From an uncultured Desulfovibrio sp. (GTDB lineage Bacteria > Desulfobacterota > Desulfovibrionia > Desulfovibrionales > Desulfovibrionaceae), in contig URHE01000094.1 in assembly GCA_900547595.1 (NCBI GenBank), positions 1 to 6,853 of the forward strand: 6,853 nt of DNA. The letters run 5' to 3'. Below, piece by piece: positions 1 through 6,330 of this stretch. The position numbers and the translations under genes were made by a program. The notes below the pieces were generated by a model, which ran no database searches, was not told where the DNA came from, and saw nothing but the letters and a program-made list of their open reading frames with translations. Each line of letters begins with the position of its first letter. Within the stretch, counting starts at the first letter, position 1.

Positions 1-191
1 GGCGCCGGAGCGCCCTTCACTTCCGTCCGCGGCGCGCGCGCGTCTTTGGGCCGGGCGTTTTTGGCAGCGGACGCGGCGGCCTTGCCGCCCTTTGTTCCGG
101 AGGCGGCGGCGCCGGCCCTGGTCTTTTTGGGTTCGGCGTCCGAAGCCCTGGGAGCGGCCTTGGCCTTTCCGGAAGTCTTCTTGGTTGCCAT
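1..191 (-). CDS. Partial CDS with Lys/Ala-rich N-terminus; probable FlxA (NAD(P)H/FAD subunit)
   Basis: An open frame begins with ATG at 191 and runs off the window after 63 codons, so only the N-terminus is seen. A strong Shine-Dalgarno (AAAGGAG, 7-nt spacer) supports the start. The visible protein begins MATKKTSGKAKAAP and is low-complexity: about 20 Ala, 11 Lys and 5 Arg in 63 residues, with no hydrophobic segment or signal peptide. No folded domain is visible. It follows flxB by 51 bp on the same strand. In known hdrABC-flxABCD clusters the NAD(P)- and FAD-binding subunit FlxA is the one component missing from this window, so FlxA with a basic N-terminal extension is the best inference. 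Alternatives are a stand-alone histone-H1-like or other basic Lys/Ala-rich protein. Gene reality is fairly sure; identity is not. Confidence 0.55.
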   Translation of the reverse strand, partial: MATKKTSGKAKAAPRASDAEPKKTRAGAAASGTKGGKAAASAAKNARPKDARAPRTEVKGAPA

Positions 192-198
192 GAATCAG

Positions 199-205
199 CT
201 CCTTT
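199..205 (-). promoter_or_regulatory. Ribosome binding site of the Lys/Ala-rich gene
   Basis: The minus strand reads AAAGGAG here, seven bases upstream of the ATG at 191. It is the best Shine-Dalgarno in the window and decides that a new gene starts at 191, although the visible protein is low-complexity. The 51-bp gap (192-242) holds nothing else convincing. Confidence 0.7.
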
Positions 206-242
206 CACGCAAATGGACTTCAAGAGTACCGGCGAAAACCGC

Positions 243-1322
243 CTAGGCGCCCGCCTTGCCCCTGGCCGCCGCCACGGCATCCAGCACGATGGCGCGAATA
301 TCCAGACAGACCGGACAGTTGGCGATGCACCGGCCGCAGCCGCTGCACAGGAAGGAACCCCAGTTTTCCGGGTAGGTCCAGAACTTGTGCGAAACGCGGT
401 TGCGCATGCGCTGGAACTTTTGGGGGCGCGGGTTGTGGCCGCTGGCCTCGCGCGTATAGCGGGAGGACATGCAGTTGTCCCAGCTCCGCAGGCGTTTGCC
501 GCCGCAGGGACTTTCCGGCTCGCCCTCGTCGGTGATGTTGAAGCAGTAGCAGGTGGGGCAGAAATAGGTGCAGGCCCCGCAGGAAAGGCAGCGCGCGGTC
601 TCCGCTTCCCAGAAGGCCGCGTCGTCGAAAACGGCCCTGAGGCTCGCCGCGGCTTCCTTCAGGTCGGGCGCGGGAACCAGGCTGGCCCAGGCGGCCTTGC
701 GCGCGGCCTCGGCCAGCGGGAATTTGTCCGCGCCGTCCGCGAGGTCCGTTGCGCCCAGCAGCTCCTCGCCGCGCGGCGTCATGGCCTGAAGCACATAGCC
801 GCCCTCGATCTCCGTGATGAGGACGTCGGAGCCCACGGGCGACGTGGGGCCGCCGCCCACCCAGTGGCAGAAACAGGTCTCGCAGCCCGTGGCGCAGGTG
901 AGGCTGACCACCGTCAGGGCCTCGCGCCGCGCCCGGTAATACGGGTCGGCATAGACGCCTTCCAGAAAGGGCTTGTCCAGCGCGGCAAAGCCGCGCGCGT
1001 CACAGGGGCGGCAGGCAAAGACCACCGTCGGCTGCGCCGCCTCCACCGGGGCCAGCTCCACCGTGGTCTGGTTGAGGTCCGCCGCGTCCCGGTTCTTCCT
1101 GAAGGTCATGAGCGTCTCGCACTCGGGCAGGACGGCCTCCTTGGGGGGCACCGTGGCCTTGGCCAGGGTCATGGCGATGCCCGGCTCCCACGGCGCAAAG
1201 ACCACGGAGGGCTTGGAGGCGGCGGGCTTTTCCACGGGCACGAGCACACGGCGCCCGCCCCTGGCGAGGGAGGCCGCAAGACCCGGCAGCCCGTCCGAAG
1301 CGACAAAACGGATCATGCTCAT
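243..1322 (-). CDS. flxB: FlxB-like 4Fe-4S protein of the AsrA/HydB family
   Basis: Cytoplasmic iron-sulfur subunit of 359 residues, predicted to carry electrons between the NADH-oxidising FlxA and the FlxC/MvhD/HdrA part of the complex. Visible motifs: a CRPCDAR motif at residues 104-110; a CATGCETCFC cysteine block at 143-152; a ferredoxin motif with Cys245, 248, 251, 255 followed by an unusual CPTCYC extension (Cys258, Cys260); the WDNC and GHNPR signatures at about 281-298, typical of anaerobic sulfite reductase subunit A and sulfhydrogenase beta subunits; and a second ferredoxin motif with Cys326, 329, 332, 336. I chose ATG at 1322: it overlaps the preceding stop as ATGA and has GAGGGAG 5 nt upstream. 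GTG at 1328 would sit inside that ribosome site; ATG at 1316 is possible. Family assignment is firm; the name FlxB rests on context and could differ from another author's lettering. Confidence 0.8.
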   Translation of the reverse strand: MSMIRFVASDGLPGLAASLARGGRRVLVPVEKPAASKPSVVFAPWEPGIAMTLAKATVPPKEAVLPECETLMTFRKNRDAADLNQTTVELAPVEAAQPTVVFACRPCDARGFAALDKPFLEGVYADPYYRARREALTVVSLTCATGCETCFCHWVGGGPTSPVGSDVLITEIEGGYVLQAMTPRGEELLGATDLADGADKFPLAEAARKAAWASLVPAPDLKEAAASLRAVFDDAAFWEAETARCLSCGACTYFCPTCYCFNITDEGEPESPCGGKRLRSWDNCMSSRYTREASGHNPRPQKFQRMRNRVSHKFWTYPENWGSFLCSGCGRCIANCPVCLDIRAIVLDAVAAARGKAGA

Positions 1323-2767
1323 TTCCACTCCCTCTCATGGATATGCGTTTCGTCCACCGCGTAGGTGAGCAGCGGCGGCACGGCCGCGGGGTCGATGCCG
1401 GCCTTGTAGCCGTCAAAGAGGTTGCCCACCGCGCGGGCGATCTGCTGGCGCAGCGCGAGGATGGGAATGCCCACCGGGCAGGCGCGCTGGCATTCGCCGC
1501 AGCCCGTGCAGCGCCCGGCCAGATGCAGCGCGTGGATGGCCTGGAAAAAGAGCTTGTCGCGCGCGCTGTCGGCCTGGCTCATCCAGTGCGGCTCGCGGGA
1601 GTCGGAGATGCAGTGGTCGCGGCAGACGCACATGGGACAGGCGTTGCGGCAGGCATAGCAGCGCAGGCAGCGTTCCATCTGCGCCTTCCAAAAGCCCATG
1701 CGCTCCTCCAGGCTCATGGCGTCGAGCATGGCGAGCTCCGGCGGCGTGTGCGCGCCGGGCGTCACCTCCACGGGCGCGCCGAAGCGCTGGTCCGCAATGA
1801 CCGCGCCGGGCGTGGTGCAGCCGTAGCACTTGCCCTGGGCGCACTCGGTCATGCAGAAGCGGTGCTCCCTGCCGTCAGCCGTGATGGTCACGCCCGCCTC
1901 GTCCATGCTCACGCCGTCGATCTTCGTGTAGCGGCCCAGTTCCGTATTGACGCGGGCCATGTCCAGCACCCCTTCGCAGGGGATGGAAAAGATGGTCACG
2001 TCCTCGCGGCTGATGAGCTGCTCCTGCAGGAGCTCGGCGATGGAGCGCGAATCGCAGCCCTTGACCACCACGCCGACCTTTTTGCCCTTGAACTGCGGCA
2101 GATAGACGGCGGGATTGTTGACGTTGAACGGCCCCCACACGAGCTTGTCCACGTCTTCGGGGGTCTTCATGAACAGCGGCACCACATGGGCCGCGTCATA
2201 GCCCTGCTGCCAGCCGATGACGCATTCCAGCTCGGGCAGTTTGGCCCTGATGGCGGCCTTGAGCTCGTCCAGGGGCGCCTTTTGCCCGGTGCCCAGCGGA
2301 TGCAGGGAGGAAAGCGCCATGTCGGCCAGGCGGAGCAGCGGCTTGGCATCTTCCAGACGCGGGGCCGGGCCCAGGGCATGGATCTCGGCGGTGAACTTCT
2401 GCACCACCTCCTGCCAGCGCTGGCCTTCCGACGCCGAGACCCAGGTATAGGCGAAGCGGCGCTGGTCGATGCCGAGCACGGGCAAAAATTCGCGCACCAC
2501 CTCCAGACGGCGGCGGGCGTAGAAATTGCCCACGGCGTAGTGGCAGTCGCGCGGGTGGCAGCCGGAAACGAGCACGCCGTCCGCGCCTTCCAGCAGGGCC
2601 TTGACGATGAAGAGCGGGTCCACGCGGCCCGTGCAGGGCACGCGGATGACGCGCAGGTCGGTGGGCTGCCCGGCGCGCGCCACGCCGGCCGTGTCCGCGC
2701 CGCCGTAGGAGCACCAGTTGCAGAGAAAGCCGACGATCCGCAGTTCCTTGCCTTCTAGAACCGGCAT
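1319..2767 (-). CDS. flxCD: MvhD-type [2Fe-2S] domain fused to FlxC-type iron-sulfur protein
   Basis: Fused 482-residue cytoplasmic electron-transfer protein. Residues 1 to about 132 are an MvhD/FlpD domain, known in methanogens to connect the electron donor to HdrA through a [2Fe-2S] cluster: FLCNWCSYGGAD (Cys16, Cys19), VPCTGR (Cys45) and SGCHPRDCHY (Cys70, Cys75). After a linker (about 133-175) comes a FrhB/FlxC-like module: KGCDSR at 236-241, IPCEG (Cys264), a four-cysteine block Cys305/309/314/317, a ferredoxin motif Cys367/370/373/377 with the extension CPMCVC, and a second ferredoxin motif Cys420/423/426/430. The ATG at 2767 overlaps the end of hdrA by 13 bp, with GGAGG ten bases upstream; a longer in-frame extension to 2947 would lie inside hdrA and is not credible. 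The frame is continuous through the junction, so this is a real fusion, not two genes. The symbol combines flxD (MvhD-like) and flxC by inference. Confidence 0.85.
   Translation of the reverse strand: MPVLEGKELRIVGFLCNWCSYGGADTAGVARAGQPTDLRVIRVPCTGRVDPLFIVKALLEGADGVLVSGCHPRDCHYAVGNFYARRRLEVVREFLPVLGIDQRRFAYTWVSASEGQRWQEVVQKFTAEIHALGPAPRLEDAKPLLRLADMALSSLHPLGTGQKAPLDELKAAIRAKLPELECVIGWQQGYDAAHVVPLFMKTPEDVDKLVWGPFNVNNPAVYLPQFKGKKVGVVVKGCDSRSIAELLQEQLISREDVTIFSIPCEGVLDMARVNTELGRYTKIDGVSMDEAGVTITADGREHRFCMTECAQGKCYGCTTPGAVIADQRFGAPVEVTPGAHTPPELAMLDAMSLEERMGFWKAQMERCLRCYACRNACPMCVCRDHCISDSREPHWMSQADSARDKLFFQAIHALHLAGRCTGCGECQRACPVGIPILALRQQIARAVGNLFDGYKAGIDPAAVPPLLTYAVDETHIHEREWK
1328..1335 (-). 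promoter_or_regulatory. Ribosome binding site deciding the flxB start
   Basis: The minus strand reads AGAGGGAG, five bases before the ATG at 1322, and lies inside the last codons of the preceding gene. The ATGA overlap with that gene's TGA (1319-1322) suggests translational coupling. The in-frame GTG at 1328 overlaps this site and so is unlikely to be the start. Confidence 0.5.
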
Positions 2768-4716
2768 AGCGCGTTGACCTCCGCGAGAATCTGATTGTCG
2801 GTGGAATGCGAGAGCTGGATGGCGCCCTGCGGACAGGTCGCCACGCAGAGGCCGCAGCCCTGGCAGACCGTCTCGATGACCTGGGCCTTGTTTTCGCCGC
2901 GCACGCTCACTTCCTCGATGGCGCCGAAGGGGCAGCAGCGGATGCACTTGCCGCAGTCAACGCAGCGGCGGATGTCCACATGGGCGATCTGCGGGTCGCT
3001 CTGGAGTTTCGGTCTGGCGAAAAGGTCGAGCACCTTGGCCGCCGCCGCCGAGCCCTGCGCCACGGAAGCCGGGATGTCCTTGGGCCCCTGGCAGACGCCC
3101 GCCAGGAACACGCCCGCAGTATTGGTCTCCACAGGCTTGAGCTTGACGTGGCTCTCCATGAAGAAGCCGTAGCTGTCATAGGAGATGCGCAGCTTTTCCG
3201 CCAGTTTGGACGCGCCCGCGCTGGCCTCGATGCCCACGGCCAGCACCACGAGGTCGGCCCTGATCTCGATGGGCTCGCCCATGAGGGTATCGGCGCCCAT
3301 GACCACATAGCGGCCCTCGCCGTCGGGGTAGATGGCCGAGACGCGGCCCCGGATGTAGTGGGTGCCGTATTCCTCCATGGCGCGGCGCGTGAACTCGTCA
3401 TAGAGCTTGCCCGCGGCGCGGATGTCCATATAGAAGACGTAGGATTGCGAGTCGGGCAGATGATCCTTGGTGAGCACTGCCTGCTTGGCCGTATACATGC
3501 AGCAGAAGCCGGAGCAGTACGGGCGCCCCACGGACCTGTCGCGCGAGCCCACGCACTGGATGAAAACCACGTCCTTCGGCTCGCGACCGTCGGACGGGCG
3601 CACGATGTGGCCGCCCGTGGGGCCGGAGGCGTTGAGCAGCCGCTCGTACTGGAGGGCCGTGATGACGTCCGGATATTTGCCGCCGCCGTATTCCTCGTAG
3701 ACCGACCAGTCCATGAGGTCATAGCCCGTGGCCGCCACGATGGAGCCCACGGTCTCGCTGACGATCTCGTCCTTCAGTTCGTAATTGACGGCCCCCGTGG
3801 GGCAGACCTTGGCGCAGATGCCGCACTTGCCGCTGGTGAGCTTGCGGCAGTAGGGGGCGTTGATGACCGCCTTCTTGGGGATGGCCTGCGGAAAGGCGAT
3901 GGTGATGGCCGTGGTCTCGCCCGTGAATTCGTTGAAGGCGTCCGGCGTTTTCTTGCTGGGGCATTTTTCGGTGCAGGCGCCGCAGCCCGTGCACTTGCTC
4001 CAGTCCACATAGGGCGTTTTCTTGCGGATCTTTACCTGGAAGTTGCCCACATAGCCGGAAATGTCCTCCACCTCGGAATAGGCGTAGAGCGTGATGAGCG
4101 GATGCTGGGCCACATCGACCATCTTGGGGCCGAGGATGCAGGCCGAGCAGTCCACCGTGGGAAAGGTCTTGTCCAGCTTGGCCATCTTGCCGCCGATGGT
4201 GGCCTCGCGCTCCACCAGGATGACCGGCACCCCGCCGTCCGCGCAGTCGAGCGCGGCCTGGATGCCCGCCACGCCGCCGCCGATGATGAGCACCTTCTTG
4301 GTCACGTCGAAGGACTTGGGCGCCAGCGGCCTGTTGCGGCGCAGCTTTTCCACGGCCATGAGGACGAGCTCGGCGGCCTTGTTGGTATTGGCCTCCCTGT
4401 CCTTGCCGATCCACGAGACATGCTCGCGGATATTGGCCATCTCGAACATGTAGGGGTTGAGCCCGGCCCGCGCCACGGTGCGGCGGAAGGTGGGCTCGTG
4501 CATGCGCGGCGTGCAGGATGCCACCACCACGCCGTCAAGCCGGTATTCCCTGATGGCGGCCTCAATGCCTGCCTGGCCCGGTTCGGCGCAGGTGTACATG
4601 GGGTCGTCCGCATAGACCACGTCCGGGTAATGGCGGGCGCGTTCCGCCACCTGGGCCACGTCCACGGTGCCCGCGATATTGCTGCCGCAGTGGCAGATAA
4701 AGACGCCGATTCTCAT
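2755..4716 (-). CDS. hdrA: HdrA: FAD and 4Fe-4S heterodisulfide reductase subunit A
   Basis: Cytoplasmic flavin-iron-sulfur core of the Hdr complex, 653 residues, matching full-length methanogen HdrA (about 655). In characterised homologues its FAD bifurcates an electron pair between ferredoxin and the HdrBC branch. Domain order seen: N-terminal domain with Cys8, Cys10, Cys43 and Cys68 (about 1-135); FAD-binding Rossmann start GGGVAG at 146-151 with Glu169 ending the second strand; the HdrA signature DCSACILGPKM at 189-199; inserted ferredoxin domain with Cys242/245/248/252 and Cys290/298/301/305; remaining thioredoxin-reductase-like part including CVGSRD (388-393) and YCSGFCCMYTAKQA (400-413); C-terminal dicluster ferredoxin with Cys585/588/591/595 and Cys618/621/624/628. 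The start overlaps the hdrB stop as ATGA. QmoA and QmoB are related, but the complete N-terminal domain and the hdrCB neighbours point to HdrA. No fused NADH or hydrogenase domain is present, so electrons must come through the MvhD-type partner. Confidence 0.96.
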   Translation of the reverse strand: MRIGVFICHCGSNIAGTVDVAQVAERARHYPDVVYADDPMYTCAEPGQAGIEAAIREYRLDGVVVASCTPRMHEPTFRRTVARAGLNPYMFEMANIREHVSWIGKDREANTNKAAELVLMAVEKLRRNRPLAPKSFDVTKKVLIIGGGVAGIQAALDCADGGVPVILVEREATIGGKMAKLDKTFPTVDCSACILGPKMVDVAQHPLITLYAYSEVEDISGYVGNFQVKIRKKTPYVDWSKCTGCGACTEKCPSKKTPDAFNEFTGETTAITIAFPQAIPKKAVINAPYCRKLTSGKCGICAKVCPTGAVNYELKDEIVSETVGSIVAATGYDLMDWSVYEEYGGGKYPDVITALQYERLLNASGPTGGHIVRPSDGREPKDVVFIQCVGSRDRSVGRPYCSGFCCMYTAKQAVLTKDHLPDSQSYVFYMDIRAAGKLYDEFTRRAMEEYGTHYIRGRVSAIYPDGEGRYVVMGADTLMGEPIEIRADLVVLAVGIEASAGASKLAEKLRISYDSYGFFMESHVKLKPVETNTAGVFLAGVCQGPKDIPASVAQGSAAAAKVLDLFARPKLQSDPQIAHVDIRRCVDCGKCIRCCPFGAIEEVSVRGENKAQVIETVCQGCGLCVATCPQGAIQLSHSTDNQILAEVNALCRF

Positions 4717-5633
4717 GCCTTGCCTCCCTTGGCTTCCGTGCCCTTGGCGCCGGCGGCCGCCCGCGCGGCCTCCATCTTGCGCAGGAGGGGCTCGGCGCTC
4801 ACGCAGAGCTGGTCCAGACCGAGATGCTCAGGCGCGATGCCCATGGCAAGGCCCATGAGCTGTGTGAAATAGAGCACCGGCATGTGGAAAAAGGCGTCCT
4901 CGGCCCTGGCCGCCTGCTTCTGGCGCAGGTCGAGATTCATCTGGCAGAGCGGGCAGGCCACGGCGATGACATCCGCGCCGAGCTTTGTCGCCAGGTCGAG
5001 GATGCGTCCGGAGTTGCGCGCCGTGAGCGGCCGTTCCGGAATGCCGAAGGACGCGCCGCAGCAGACCGTCTTGAGCGGAAACTCCAGCATCTCGGCGCCG
5101 CAGGCCGCAAGCAGACTCTCCATGAGCGTGGGATTTTCCGGATCGCCGAACTGCATGACATCCGCCGGGCGGCTCATGAGGCAGCCGTAATAGGCCACAA
5201 GCTTGAGGCCCTTGAGGCTCTGGCGCACGCGGGCGGCAATGGCGTCCATTTCCATCTGCGCGGCAATGCCCTGCATGACGGAGGTGACGGGCGGGAATTC
5301 CTTGGCCGAGGGGCCGTCCAGCAGTTCATCCACGCGGCTGCGGAAGGCCGGGTTTTCCATGCGCTTGGCAGCCATGCGCAGGTTGGAAAGACAGCTGGGG
5401 CATGGGGTGAGCAGAACTTCGGCCTTTTGCTGAGCGGCAATATCAAGATTGCGCACGCACAGGGCGGCGGAAAGTTCCGTATCCACGGCATGGGCAGGGG
5501 TGGAGCCGCAGCAGTTCCAGTCGGGAATATCCACAAGTCTCATGTCCAGGGCTTTGCACACAGCCTGGGTGGACATTTCGTAATCTTTTGAAGAACCCCT
5601 GGCGGAGCAGCCGGGGTAGTAGGCAAAATTCAT
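4713..5633 (-). CDS. hdrB: HdrB: heterodisulfide reductase subunit B with two CCG domains
   Basis: Catalytic disulfide-reducing subunit, 306 residues. Both cysteine-rich CCG domains are complete: Cys9, Cys41-Cys42, Cys78, Cys81 (C-X31-CC-X35-CXXC) and Cys151, Cys191-Cys192, Cys227, Cys230 (C-X38/39-CC-X34-CXXC). In methanogen HdrB these ligate two noncubane [4Fe-4S] clusters that cleave CoM-S-S-CoB; in sulfate reducers the natural partner is proposed, not proven, to be DsrC. No transmembrane segment is seen, as expected of the soluble HdrABC form. The C-terminal tail (about 287-306) is a short Ala/Lys/Gly-rich stretch probably outside the fold. The ATG overlaps the hdrC stop by four bases (ATGA) and the gene ends in the same kind of overlap with hdrA, implying co-translation in near-equal amounts. 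Confidence 0.95.
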   Translation of the reverse strand: MNFAYYPGCSARGSSKDYEMSTQAVCKALDMRLVDIPDWNCCGSTPAHAVDTELSAALCVRNLDIAAQQKAEVLLTPCPSCLSNLRMAAKRMENPAFRSRVDELLDGPSAKEFPPVTSVMQGIAAQMEMDAIAARVRQSLKGLKLVAYYGCLMSRPADVMQFGDPENPTLMESLLAACGAEMLEFPLKTVCCGASFGIPERPLTARNSGRILDLATKLGADVIAVACPLCQMNLDLRQKQAARAEDAFFHMPVLYFTQLMGLAMGIAPEHLGLDQLCVSAEPLLRKMEAARAAAGAKGTEAKGGKA

Positions 5634-6211
5634 GGGCGCACCCCCTCGCGCTTGGCGCGTTCCTTGTAGCGCGTAAAGATACGGGTAACCGGCCCTGCCC
5701 CGCCGGGCAGAATGTGGGGCTTGAGCCCCAGCTTGCCCTTCTTGAGGGCTTCGGGCGCGAGGTCAACGTCGGTGAACACGCGGAGCGAGCGCATCATGTA
5801 GAGTGCCATGGTGCCGATTTCGTGGGTGCGGCCAAAGGTGCGCACTGTATCCAGGAAGGAAAACCAGAATTTCTCCACCTTGGGAACGGCCACGCGGCCT
5901 TCCTTGCGGGCCATGTGACGCAGTGTCTCCATTATGCCTGCCACGTCGATATTGTTGGGGCAGCGGAGACTACAGGTGGAACAGGACAGGCACATCCAGA
6001 TGGAGCGGGAATCAAGAACCGCGTCCTTCAAGCCCAACTGTACCGCCCGCATGATCTGGTTGACCTGCATGTCGTAAACGAATCCTGCGGGACAGCCGGC
6101 AGTACAATTGCCGCACTGATAGCAGGTGGACACTTTTTGCCCGCTGTGCGCATCCACTTCCTCCGTAAAGGCGGGGTCGCGCAGGCGGTTCAGGTTAATG
6201 GCTTCGTTCAT
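5630..6211 (-). CDS. hdrC: HdrC: heterodisulfide reductase dicluster ferredoxin subunit
   Basis: Electron-transfer subunit linking HdrA to HdrB, 193 residues, the usual HdrC size. It carries two [4Fe-4S] motifs: Cys30/33/36/40 followed by Pro (in TCYQCGNCTAGCP) and Cys74/77/80/84 followed by Pro (in MCLSCSTCSLRCP). A helical region follows at about 111-140 (KVEKFWFSFLDTVRTFGR), too polar to be a membrane span, so the protein is cytoplasmic and not anchored by an HdrE-like cytochrome. The last 25 residues are basic. It is the first gene of the hdr-flx unit; a 119-bp gap separates it from aroQ. The ribosome site is weak (AGAGAG about five bases before the ATG at 6211). Its base composition is visibly less GC-rich than hdrA and closer to aroQ. 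Identity is secure from motifs plus its adjacency to hdrB and hdrA. Confidence 0.94.
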   Translation of the reverse strand: MNEAINLNRLRDPAFTEEVDAHSGQKVSTCYQCGNCTAGCPAGFVYDMQVNQIMRAVQLGLKDAVLDSRSIWMCLSCSTCSLRCPNNIDVAGIMETLRHMARKEGRVAVPKVEKFWFSFLDTVRTFGRTHEIGTMALYMMRSLRVFTDVDLAPEALKKGKLGLKPHILPGGAGPVTRIFTRYKERAKREGVRP

Positions 6212-6257
6212 GGGAACTCTCTGGTTAGAAGCTGATGGGGTGCCGCTGTGACAAGAC

Positions 6258-6287
6258 TATCTACAACGCTACAGCAGAAAAAGTCAA
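6258..6287 (-). promoter_or_regulatory. Candidate promoter of the hdr-flx operon (proximal)
   Basis: On the minus strand TTGACT (6287-6282), a five-of-six match to a sigma-70 -35 box, is followed after 18 bp by TAGATA (6263-6258), a weak -10 box. A start near 6251 would leave a leader of about 40 bases before hdrC. The call rests on hexamer matching only; the -10 element is poor. Confidence 0.3.
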
Positions 6288-6311
6288 AAATCTAGGCTCG
6301 CACCCTTGCAA

Positions 6312-6317
6312 ATTATA
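6312..6317 (-). promoter_or_regulatory. Candidate -10 box upstream of hdrC (distal)
   Basis: The minus strand contains a perfect TATAAT in the AT-rich stretch just after the aroQ stop. No good -35 box lies 16-19 bp upstream and there is no extended-TG element, so this may be chance. If used, transcription would start near 6305 and give a leader of roughly 94 bases before hdrC. Confidence 0.3.
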
Positions 6318-6330
6318 TACTGCGTCTTTA

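Noticed and set aside
29..45. Alternating CG run as a Z-DNA or repeat element
   Set aside because: It is about a dozen bases long and explained by Ala/Arg codons (GCG, CGC) in the partial coding frame.
225..246. Small hairpin GGCG-GTTTT-CGCC next to the flxB stop as a possible terminator
   Set aside because: The stem is only about four base pairs and no T-tract follows; a strong ribosome site for the next gene follows within 40 bases, so read-through is more likely.
2768..2947. N-terminal extension of the MvhD-FlxC fusion to an ATG at 2947
   Set aside because: The extra 60 residues lie in another frame of the conserved hdrA C-terminal ferredoxin domain and are Arg/Pro-rich shadow sequence; the MvhD domain starts properly at 2767.
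2755..4716. QmoA/QmoB instead of HdrA
   Set aside because: The full N-terminal HdrA domain, inserted dicluster domain and C-terminal dicluster domain are present, the length fits HdrA, and hdrB and hdrC are adjacent; no membrane QmoC gene is seen.
2806..4872. Very long plus-strand open frame (688 codons) antisense to hdrA, with similar long antisense frames at 213-1364 and 1337-2758
   Set aside because: They mirror well-supported conserved genes; GC-ending codons on one strand suppress stops on the other. The translations are Ala/Gly/His/Arg-rich with no recognisable motif.
6280..6310. T-rich stretch after aroQ on the minus strand (TTTTTGACTTTTT) as a rho-independent terminator
   Set aside because: The preceding sequence pairs only as a three-base AGG/CCT stem, too weak to call; the T-run may instead be part of a promoter region.
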